This document shows, in pieces, positions 1 to 4,538 of a stretch of 8,633 nt of DNA (position 1 is the stretch's first letter; the number at the start of each line of letters is the position of its first letter). The stretch is from JBARKJ01 sp049801375 (lineage in GTDB: Bacteria > Nitrospirota > JACRHJ01): the NCBI GenBank assembly GCA_049801375.1, contig JBARKJ010000082.1:1-8633 (forward strand), in the 5' to 3' direction. Position numbers and translations under genes: made by a program. Under the pieces are notes generated by a model. It was not told where the DNA came from and did not search any database. It was given only the letters and a program-made list of their open reading frames with translations.

Positions 1-1
1 G

Positions 2-550
2 CTTTTAAATCTGGTGGTGGACCCGGTGACGATTTCTTCGAGCGGGAAGCGGCTCCTTAAGAAGGACGCGGAGGAAGCGCTAATCGGCGGACTGTTCCCG
101 CTCGCGCTTGTCGTCATGCCGAACATAGCTGAGGCCGAAAAGCTTTCAGGAATGGAAATAAGGTCGCTGAAGGACGTGGAAGAGGCGGCGGCGAGGATAC
201 GAAAGCTTGGGCCGAAAAACGTGCTTATCAAGGGCGGACACCTGCCGGGCGACCCGGTGACCGGGTGGAGACGTTTGGCTAACGGCGGCCCGGTGGCTGG
301 TAGCCCGTTGGCCGGGGGCGCGGGCGAAGCGGTTGACGTGCTGTTCGACGGAAAAAATTTTATTCACTTTGCGGGCAGGCGCGTTGCCAAGGAAATCCAC
401 GGCGCGGGCTGCGTCTATTCGGCGGCGGTCACGGCGGGGCTTGCGAGAGGTCTATCGGTCGAGGACTCAGTCAGGGCGGCGAAGAAATTCATATCGAAGG
501 CCATTCAAATCGCGGAGCCGGTAGGGCATGGAAGGGTGCCGCTGGTGTGA
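2..550 (+). CDS. thiD: Hydroxymethylpyrimidine/phosphomethylpyrimidine kinase, C-terminal part (5' end outside the window)
   Basis: ThiD phosphorylates HMP and then HMP-phosphate with ATP in the cytoplasm to make the pyrimidine half of thiamine. The frame is open from base 2, so the N-terminal part lies upstream; 182 residues are visible. ThiD-like landmarks occur in order: VVDPV near the left edge, a PN-EAEKLSG segment (the T/MPNxxEAE motif of the family), LIKGGHLPGD, AVDVLFDG, and the C-terminal anion-hole and catalytic motif HGAGC, where most homologues have HGTGC. Between KGGHLPG and EAVDVLFDG there are about 25 extra residues rich in G, P and A, which the usual ThiD fold does not have here; the DNA is palindromic (separate entry). 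The stop TGA lies three bases from the convergent small gene. A related ribokinase-superfamily kinase such as a pyridoxal kinase is possible, but the cysteine in the GxGC motif favours ThiD. Confidence 0.88.
   Translation, partial: LLNLVVDPVTISSSGKRLLKKDAEEALIGGLFPLALVVMPNIAEAEKLSGMEIRSLKDVEEAAARIRKLGPKNVLIKGGHLPGDPVTGWRRLANGGPVAGSPLAGGAGEAVDVLFDGKNFIHFAGRRVAKEIHGAGCVYSAAVTAGLARGLSVEDSVRAAKKFISKAIQIAEPVGHGRVPLV
251..325. repeat. In-frame GC-rich palindromic insertion inside thiD
   Basis: This 75-base stretch corresponds to the residues that ThiD proteins normally lack. It contains a perfect inverted repeat with 7-base arms around one base, ACCCGGT-G-ACCGGGT at 252-266. A second looser pair follows, CCCGG at 289-293 and CCGGG at 312-316. 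The insertion keeps the frame. The structure is seen directly; that it is an inserted palindromic element rather than a natural loop expansion is inferred. Confidence 0.5.
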
Positions 551-553
551 TTT

Positions 554-697
554 TTAAATTTCGCTCTCTTCCGCGGCTTCAGCGAAAGACTGCTTGTTTT
601 CAGGCAATACTTCCCGCTTCCTGAGGAATGCAAAAATTGCAATGCCCGCCGCCGCGCCCGCCAGTATCCCTATTCCCAGTCTCACGAATTTGCCCAT
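554..697 (-). CDS. Small single-pass membrane protein, 47 residues, hypothetical
   Basis: This short gene runs from ATG at 697 to TAA at 554. It has a full Shine-Dalgarno AAGGAGG (704-710 on the plus strand as CCTCCTT) six bases before the ATG. The protein starts MGKFVRLGIGILAGAAAG, continues with a hydrophobic IAIFAF stretch and a positive FLRKRE stop-transfer, and ends in a polar, acidic tail (FAEAAEESEI). Residues about 5-24 form one membrane segment with Gly/Ala spaced as in glycine-zipper helices, somewhat like short YtxH-type proteins, though I cannot assign a family. By the positive-inside rule the acidic tail following RKR would be cytoplasmic. It has its own promoter directly after the upstream terminator, and it converges on thiD with a three-base gap. 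The coding call rests on the ribosome binding site, promoter and membrane pattern. Confidence 0.72.
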   Translation of the reverse strand: MGKFVRLGIGILAGAAAGIAIFAFLRKREVLPENKQSFAEAAEESEI

Positions 698-727
698 GCC
701 GCGCCTCCTTGTGCAGTAGCCTATAAA

Positions 728-755
728 AGTTTACCACTTGCGGGGGGGCAGTCAA
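728..755 (-). promoter_or_regulatory. Promoter of the 47-residue membrane protein gene
   Basis: On the minus strand TTGACT (755-750) and TAAACT (733-728) are spaced by 16 bases. Transcription would start near 721, giving a leader of about 23 bases that holds little more than the AAGGAGG ribosome binding site. The -35 is five of six consensus and the -10 is weak. The position, just after a terminator and just before a gene, supports it. Confidence 0.5.
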
Positions 756-771
756 GAGAGCGGGCTTCAAT

Positions 772-809
772 AAAAAAACCCCCTCTTAAAAAACATAAGA
801 GGGGGTTTT
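772..809 (-). terminator. Rho-independent terminator after the peptidase gene (probably bidirectional)
   Basis: CCCCCTCTTA at 779-788 pairs perfectly with TAAGAGGGGG at 796-805 around a seven-base loop, and A/T runs on both sides extend the stem. On the minus strand the hairpin is followed by seven Ts (778-772), a textbook intrinsic terminator. On the plus strand it is followed by only TTTT. It lies about 20 bases beyond the second TAG of the peptidase frame (830), which is evidence that the gene once ended, or still ends, at 830 rather than at 962. Confidence 0.88.
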
Positions 810-829
810 GAGATGGAGTCGTGAAAATC

Positions 830-964
830 CTAATGCCCGGCGTATGCCTTCAGGCAGATGTTGCCGTTGTAGTAGGTCGTGATGCCGCTCGTTGGGTCGG
901 TGTAACTGTCGATATAATAAAAGTCAGTCCAGTCCCCTGAGCCGTAGTATGAGTCAAAGCTCTA
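830..964 (-). pseudogene. In-frame TAG plus 43-codon continuation of the peptidase's lectin-like domain
   Basis: Reading on past the TAG at 962-964 in the same frame gives 43 sense codons ending at a second TAG (830-832). They begin SFDSYYGSGDWTDFYY and end NGNICLKAYAGH. This matches how such lectin-like domains finish: a serine/aromatic strand, a G-x-W-x-D turn, and a final N-x-C-x-K-A strand. Homologues commonly have a GQS-like sequence here, so the TAG may be a CAG Gln codon changed by one base (inference). The intrinsic terminator follows the second TAG closely. The possibilities are a nonsense mutation that trims the last strands, a sequencing error, or suppression/readthrough. A truncated protein would keep its whole catalytic core. 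Confidence 0.8.
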
Positions 965-2533
965 GCCGGGCGTAGAGTATGCGCGGTCGCTGTAGCCGTA
1001 GGAGTCATTATTGATCTGGTCTTCAATCGCAATCGGATAACCGTCGCCCTGGTCGTTTTTCAGGTGGACCACGACAGAGAAGTTATCGCCGGCGGTGACC
1101 TTTGCGGGCGTTTTCAGCGCGATCGTATGATAGCCTGCGGGCACGGACGCTGTCCCATTCTCCTGAACTCCTCCTAGCTGATCACACACCAGCGTGCCGT
1201 TCGTCGGGTCGGTAATATTGCCGTTGCCGTCCGTCTGGACGTTGTCGTATATTTTAATTTCGTAGGACGCGGTGGCGTCGTTTACATAAAAGCCGACAGC
1301 CTTTATCTTGGAGCCCGCATTGTCCGCCTTGAAGACGTTTGCTATCCACGCGTCAGGGAGCAGCTTGCCACTGCCGTCAATGTAGCTCCAAGGCCTCGTC
1401 TGTCCCAGCGGGTCGTATTGATAAACCGTGGTGTAAGCGCTCGCGGGCGAGGGCTTATAGAAATAGGCGGGCCCGCCATAATTAATTATGGACTTGTCAT
1501 AGTATGATATGTAGAAATAGCCGCCCTGTGTGCACTGTGGGCCATTTCCGCACTTGGAACCCCAGTACGCGCCCCACTCGTTCCGGCAGAGGTAGGCGCC
1601 GTCGCCCGGCGGCGTATTTCCCGTGGGCGTAAACTTGCTCGCCGGATAGGTGTCGTCCCAGCCGATCACTGCCACCTCGTGCCCGCCGCCGTTAGGAAGG
1701 AGACTGAAGTAGTCATTACTGACGTATGGGTTATAGAAGCATGCGATCGTGGCGGCGGAAGGGACGTTAGAGAACCCAGGGACGTTCTGGTAATAAAGCG
1801 AGTCGTCATAATAGAAACTCAGGGTGAGCGCCCCCTTATTGGTCCATATGGCATGCTTTATGTCATACGGGTCCGGCGCGACCATATATACGTCCTGGAC
1901 GTGGACGGAGGTGTTGGCCGTGGAGGTGTCCGCGACCGGCGCTTCTGGCCATTGGTACTGGTAAGGATACTGGGTCTCCGTTTTAGGCCCGCCCCACCGG
2001 GTTAGATACGCTATTACCATTGAATCGTCGCCCCCGTCGTTAGGTCCCAGTGTGAAGCCGTCCGAGTCGAGGACGTCGTTTTCCGAGAAGGCGGTGCCCT
2101 TGGGCAGGGTGGATTCGAGCGAGGCCATCGCCGCGAAGTCCCAGCAGCTTCCGCAATCGCCCTGGTTTTTCACGGAGCCTATCTTGCCCAGCGTGCGAAG
2201 GTCGTAGATGGCTGGCATTGTGGTTGTGGCAGCGGCCGCGCCATTCCTTTGAATAGAGGCGGCACGCTCTTTTTTGGCCGCGGTCAGGAGGTAGGAGTGG
2301 TCTATCCGGTCCGGGAGGCGCCCGAGGCCGTGCCCGCCTTTGGCGACGTTCGGCTTCCAGGTCCCGGCCGCCTTGGCGGCCTGCATCTTGGTTATGGCCT
2401 TGACGAAATTCGGGTTTAGCGGCGCGCTCTGAAGGGTCGTTTCACCCGCCTGTGCGGCTCCGGATAATATCGTTAACAATGAAAAAGACGATGCCGCGAT
2501 AAAGCCGCAAATCTTACTGCTCTTCCCAAGCAT
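962..2533 (-). CDS. Secreted papain-family (C1A) cysteine peptidase with lectin-like C-terminal domain, ending at an in-frame TAG
   Basis: The start chosen is the ATG at 2533, preceded by AAAGGGGG five bases upstream and followed by a classic signal peptide (residues 1-29, ending GAAQA). The longer ORF from 2638 begins inside the predicted promoter. Residues about 30-106 look like a propeptide. The papain core begins at PAIYDLR (107-113). Oxyanion Gln124 and nucleophile Cys130 are in NQGDCGSCW, catalytic His285 in GGGHEVAVIGW, and Asn318 in RNEWG, where papains more often have NSWG. GGYFYISYYD closes the core. Residues from about 375 form a beta-rich region (KAVGFYV, YEIKIYD, GYHTIAL, FSVVVHL) matching the lectin-like domain that follows C1 peptidases in clostridia, methanogens and similar organisms. 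The protein is probably exported and attacks extracellular or envelope proteins. The frame stops after 523 residues at TAG (962-964), 43 codons short of the natural end. Confidence 0.9.
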   Translation of the reverse strand: MLGKSSKICGFIAASSFSLLTILSGAAQAGETTLQSAPLNPNFVKAITKMQAAKAAGTWKPNVAKGGHGLGRLPDRIDHSYLLTAAKKERAASIQRNGAAAATTTMPAIYDLRTLGKIGSVKNQGDCGSCWDFAAMASLESTLPKGTAFSENDVLDSDGFTLGPNDGGDDSMVIAYLTRWGGPKTETQYPYQYQWPEAPVADTSTANTSVHVQDVYMVAPDPYDIKHAIWTNKGALTLSFYYDDSLYYQNVPGFSNVPSAATIACFYNPYVSNDYFSLLPNGGGHEVAVIGWDDTYPASKFTPTGNTPPGDGAYLCRNEWGAYWGSKCGNGPQCTQGGYFYISYYDKSIINYGGPAYFYKPSPASAYTTVYQYDPLGQTRPWSYIDGSGKLLPDAWIANVFKADNAGSKIKAVGFYVNDATASYEIKIYDNVQTDGNGNITDPTNGTLVCDQLGGVQENGTASVPAGYHTIALKTPAKVTAGDNFSVVVHLKNDQGDGYPIAIEDQINNDSYGYSDRAYSTPG

Positions 2534-2574
2534 TTTGTCCCCCTTTCTATTACCGAAAACAGCGGAAATTGCGC

Positions 2575-2608
2575 AAAAAAGCGCATATAATTTCACGCAT
2601 ATATGCGC
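2575..2608 (-). terminator. Hairpin plus T6: probable moxR terminator overlapping the peptidase transcription start
   Basis: GCGCATATA (2581-2589) and TATATGCGC (2600-2608) are perfect 9-base inverted arms with a 10-base loop. On the minus strand they are followed by TTTTTT (2580-2575), so transcripts leaving moxR could end here. The 3' part also holds a 12-base perfect palindrome, CGCATATATGCG (2596-2607), exactly where the peptidase transcript should start, and a further GCGC lies at 2571-2574. The same DNA could therefore also be an operator. The AT-rich arms make it a modest terminator. Confidence 0.55.
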
Positions 2609-2638
2609 TTTATAAATCTTAACTGCGATTAATGTCAA
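2609..2638 (-). promoter_or_regulatory. Promoter of the secreted peptidase gene
   Basis: On the minus strand a perfect TTGACA (2638-2633) is followed after 18 bases by TATAAA (2614-2609). Transcription would begin near 2602, about 70 bases before the ATG at 2533. The -10 box directly abuts the palindromic element at 2581-2608, so a protein bound there would block initiation. Confidence 0.7.
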
Positions 2639-2728
2639 GAAAATAATTAAACTAAATTAATAATGTTTAAAATGTAACAGGAACCGCAATACGGATTGGA
2701 AGGAAAAGATGAGGATATCGTTCAGAGA

Positions 2729-3715
2729 TTACGGGGTGGGGACTTTTGCCATTATCCTGCCTATTATTGCCTCCGGCGTAATGTCTTCGGCCTCTGCCTC
2801 GTAGGTCATGGTGATGCGGTGGCGCAGCACGTCGGTCGCCATCTCTTTCACGTCGTCCGGTGTTGCGTAGGCCCGGCCCCGCATCATCGCCTCCGCCTTT
2901 GCCGCGAGGGTGAGATATATCGACGCCCTGGGCGACGCGCCGTACTCGATCAGGTTCTTTATATCCAGGCCGTGCGCCTCCGGGTCGCGCGTGGCGAAGA
3001 CCAGGTCAACAATATAGCGTTTCACTTTCTCGTCCACGTACACGGAATCCACCAGCTCCCGGCAGAGGAATATCTCGCGCGCCTCGGCGACCTTGCCGAC
3101 GGGGATTTCCTGTCCCCCGGACATTCGGTCGATTATCCGCAATTCCTCGTCTTTCGTCGGGTAGCCCACCTTCACCTTCAGCATGAACCTGTCCACCTGC
3201 GCCTCCGGCAGGCGATACGTCCCCTCGCTTTCGATAGGGTTCTGAGTGGCCATCACGAGGAAGGGGTGTTCAAGCCTGAAGGTGTCCGGGCCGATGGTCA
3301 CCTGCATCTCCTGCATGACTTCCAGCAGCGCGGACTGCACCTTAGCCGGGGCGCGGTTAATCTCGTCCGCAAGCAGGAGGTTCGTGAATATCGGCCCCTT
3401 CTTAGTGGAGAACTCTCCGGTTGCCTGGTTATAGACGCGGGTGCCGATCAAGTCCGCGGGGAGCAGGTCCGGCGTGAACTGTATGCGCGAGAAGCCGAGG
3501 TCAAGCGCGGCCGCCAGGGATTTTATGCAGAGTGTCTTGGCAAGGCCGGGGACGCCTTCAAGGAGGATATGCCCGCGCGTGAGCAGGCCGGCCAGCAGCC
3601 TGTCAAGCATGACGTCCTGCCCGACGATGACCTTCTTCACCTCGCTCCGGATATCGTCCAGTATGCGCGAGTGGGCCGCTATTTTGTCGGAGAGTTCTTT
3701 AAGGTCGGGGGTCAT
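2729..3715 (-). CDS. MoxR-family AAA+ ATPase
   Basis: MoxR ATPases are cytoplasmic AAA+ chaperones that usually help mature or activate partner proteins, often with DUF58 and VWA-domain proteins. The 328-residue length is normal for the family. Visible motifs are Walker A GVPGLAKT (residues 54-61, Lys60), Walker B LLLADEINRAP (Asp117, Glu118), sensor 1 ATQNP (Asn159), the MoxR-typical GTYRLPEAQVDRF with the probable arginine finger at Arg176, and the lid segment YGASPRAS containing sensor 2. The start ATG at 3715 has AAGG six bases upstream. The usual DUF58 and VWA partners do not follow: downstream on the same strand come only about 90 unassigned bases, a hairpin with a T tract, and a peptidase gene with its own promoter. 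The gene therefore looks monocistronic here. Family membership is secure; the partner is unknown. Confidence 0.95.
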   Translation of the reverse strand: MTPDLKELSDKIAAHSRILDDIRSEVKKVIVGQDVMLDRLLAGLLTRGHILLEGVPGLAKTLCIKSLAAALDLGFSRIQFTPDLLPADLIGTRVYNQATGEFSTKKGPIFTNLLLADEINRAPAKVQSALLEVMQEMQVTIGPDTFRLEHPFLVMATQNPIESEGTYRLPEAQVDRFMLKVKVGYPTKDEELRIIDRMSGGQEIPVGKVAEAREIFLCRELVDSVYVDEKVKRYIVDLVFATRDPEAHGLDIKNLIEYGASPRASIYLTLAAKAEAMMRGRAYATPDDVKEMATDVLRHRITMTYEAEAEDITPEAIIGRIMAKVPTP

Positions 3716-3730
3716 TAATTACCTTATCGT

Positions 3731-3780
3731 AGGGGCTGTACCGGGGCACCCGCTCTGGCGGGTCGGATGTCGGCCCTCCT
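3731..3780 (-). repeat. GC-rich dyad element in the moxR leader
   Basis: ACCCGC (3748-3753) and GCGGGT (3758-3763) form a perfect hairpin with a four-base loop. Outer partly complementary runs, AGGGGC at 3731-3736 and GGCCCTCC at 3772-3779, flank it. The GC-rich block sits abruptly in AT-rich DNA between the moxR promoter and start codon, and looks like a dispersed REP-type intergenic repeat or a structured leader. On the minus strand it begins with an AAGGAGG-like sequence that has no suitable start codon near it. Confidence 0.4.
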
Positions 3781-3809
3781 TATTATTATAACCGGCATAA
3801 TTCCCCCGG

Positions 3810-3838
3810 ATAATAACCCCCCGATAGCCCGAATTCAA
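3810..3838 (-). promoter_or_regulatory. Promoter of moxR
   Basis: On the minus strand TTGAAT (3838-3833) and TATTAT (3815-3810) are separated by 17 bases. Transcription would start near 3803, leaving a leader of almost 90 bases that contains the GC-rich dyad. It is arranged back-to-back with the plus-strand promoter at 3891-3919. Confidence 0.55.
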
Positions 3839-3890
3839 CATTTTTTATTCGTTTATTTAATTTTTTTATCGGTAATTCCTCGCAATTTGC

Positions 3891-3919
3891 TTGAAACTAT
3901 ACCCCATAGGGATTATATT
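3891..3919 (+). promoter_or_regulatory. Promoter A (TTGAAA-N17-TATATT) upstream of the 96-residue ORF
   Basis: TTGAAA (3891-3896) and TATATT (3914-3919) have ideal 17-base spacing. The spacer carries a small dyad, CCC-ATA-GGG (3903-3911). The segment from 3868 to the -35 resembles that of promoter B at 4408-4436, including an identical 13-base run AATTTGCTTGAAA (3884-3896 and 4424-4436), and both spacers hold ACCC then GGG before TATATTA. A shared regulator is a reasonable inference. Confidence 0.65.
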
Positions 3920-3920
3920 A

Positions 3921-3940
3921 ATAGTTGAAAATAGTTGAAA
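3921..3940 (+). repeat. Tandem decamer repeat ATAGTTGAAA x2
   Basis: Two perfect head-to-tail copies of ATAGTTGAAA (3921-3930, 3931-3940) lie just after the -10 of promoter A. The 10-base period is about one helical turn, so a protein could bind both on one face. Each copy also contains TTGAAA. With TATATA at 3959-3964 and an 18-base spacer, the second copy could act as a further -35, but such a promoter would leave almost no leader before the ORF. Confidence 0.6.
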
Positions 3941-3972
3941 AATCGTTTGAATTATGATTATATAGAGTGGCG

Positions 3973-4263
3973 ATGATTAAAAGGCTTGTTTTTGTAATCG
4001 TACCTGTATGTTTCTTTCTCGTTTTTTTGGGAGTGAACCTTCCAAATTACAGGACCAATCCTCACCCAAAACCAATATTAAAGAGCCTTGTAGAGTCCTC
4101 GGCGGATCATGCCAATGTCATCTTAATAGACATCGGGCCATCCAAAAGCTATTTGGATTATGTTCCAGACAAGGCATATTCACCACTCGAACCGAACCTT
4201 TCAAGGTATAGTCCGCTTCTAACCGTTTATATCTTTGCCAGGCCTCCGCCCGAAGTTTCCTAA
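3973..4263 (+). CDS. Small membrane-anchored or exported protein, 96 residues, unknown; possibly a remnant
   Basis: I do not recognise this protein. It begins MIKRLVFVIVPVCFFLVFLG, a positively charged start followed by one strongly hydrophobic segment (residues about 5-21) that could be a signal anchor or uncleaved signal peptide. About 75 polar residues follow, including VILIDIG and LTVYIFARPPPEVS. I chose ATG at 3973; a GTG two codons earlier (3967) is also possible. Neither has a convincing Shine-Dalgarno sequence, only GAG nearby, which lowers confidence. Promoter A and the tandem decamer lie just upstream. The base composition is markedly more AT-rich than the flanking transporter and moxR genes, so it may be acquired or a decaying fragment. 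It could also be spurious. Confidence 0.42.
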   Translation: MIKRLVFVIVPVCFFLVFLGVNLPNYRTNPHPKPILKSLVESSADHANVILIDIGPSKSYLDYVPDKAYSPLEPNLSRYSPLLTVYIFARPPPEVS

Positions 4264-4317
4264 AAGTCCCATAAAATTGCTTTTGTAATTAACCTTGCGG
4301 CATTCCATTGTTGTGGA

Positions 4318-4341
4318 CGCGACCTTTTTATTATTGTCGCG
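4318..4341. other. Inverted repeat CGCGAC-N12-GTCGCG
   Basis: CGCGAC (4318-4323) and GTCGCG (4336-4341) are perfect inverted arms around a T-rich 12-base centre. No T tract follows on the plus strand, so it is not a good terminator for the small ORF. It could be a half-site pair for a dimeric regulator or a transcript hairpin. The stretch 4264-4538 otherwise holds only the micro-ORF and promoter B. Confidence 0.35.
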
Positions 4342-4376
4342 AAAATCAATTTATGGATGAATAAGGAGGTTGACCC

Positions 4377-4415
4377 GTGAAGCCATTCAGAAGTTTTTTC
4401 GGACCTTATTGGTAA
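4377..4415 (+). CDS. 12-codon micro-ORF or leader peptide candidate with a full Shine-Dalgarno
   Basis: AAGGAGG (4363-4369) stands seven bases before GTG (4377), and the frame reads MKPFRSFFGPYW and then TAA (4413-4415). The match to the anti-Shine-Dalgarno is the best in the plus-strand part of the window, yet the frame is only 12 codons, rich in aromatic residues (FFF, Y, W) and prolines. It could be a leader peptide, a tiny membrane-active or signalling peptide, or the remains of a gene whose body is gone. The exporter promoter lies just downstream of it, so ordinary attenuation would require transcription from further upstream. Translation is inferred only from the ribosome binding site. 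Confidence 0.38.
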   Translation: MKPFRSFFGPYW

Positions 4416-4430
4416 AGGTTCTTAATTTGC

Positions 4431-4460
4431 TTGAAATCAGTACCCTTTTGGGGCTATATT
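4431..4460 (+). promoter_or_regulatory. Promoter B (TTGAAA-N18-TATATT) of the exporter operon
   Basis: TTGAAA (4431-4436) and TATATT (4455-4460) have an 18-base spacer carrying the dyad CCC-TTTT-GGG (4443-4452). Transcription would start near 4467, leaving a leader of about 72 bases before the first exporter. Sequence similarity with promoter A extends upstream of the -35, far more than two unrelated promoters would share. Confidence 0.68.
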
Positions 4461-4476
4461 ATTATCATTAGGGCGG

Positions 4477-4504
4477 GCTCTTCCGGAGCAACCAGCGAGG
4501 TTGC
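4477..4504 (+). promoter_or_regulatory. Two overlapping hairpins in the exporter leader
   Basis: GCAACC (4488-4493) and GGTTGC (4499-4504) form a perfect six-base stem around AGCGA. The 5' side overlaps a second possible stem, GCTC (4477-4480) with GAGC (4486-4489), so the two cannot form fully together. The overlap would allow a switch, but neither stem leads into a T tract or covers the ribosome binding site GAGGTG (4524-4529). A regulatory role is speculative. Confidence 0.3.
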
Positions 4505-4538
4505 GCCTGAAATTATATACGAAGAGGTGTGAGACATT

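Noticed and set aside
962..964. TAG as a pyrrolysine or reassigned codon
   Set aside because: TAG also ends the first exporter (6444), the last gene (8623) and the peptidase continuation (830), and no Pyl machinery is in the window. Kept only as a minor alternative.
850..1032. Frameshift explanation for the early end of the peptidase, using the overlapping minus-strand frame
   Set aside because: That frame gives a Thr/Ala-rich sequence without domain character. The meaningful continuation is in the original frame past the TAG, so a substitution rather than an indel explains the stop.
2534..2638. Extended N-terminus of the peptidase starting at 2638
   Set aside because: The extra 35 codons overlap the predicted promoter and palindrome and would put residues before a clear signal peptide; the ATG at 2533 has the ribosome binding site.
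2696..3718. 340-residue plus-strand open frame opposite moxR
   Set aside because: It is antisense to a clear MoxR ATPase with all motifs intact. The translation is Arg/His/Leu-rich without any recognisable motif, as expected from the opposite strand of GC-rich coding DNA.
3921..3940. Start of a CRISPR array
   Set aside because: Only two directly abutting 10-base copies with no spacers; a tandem repeat, not CRISPR.
4318..4341. Terminator for the small ORF at 3973-4263
   Set aside because: The stem is only six bases with a 12-base loop, and no T tract follows on the plus strand.
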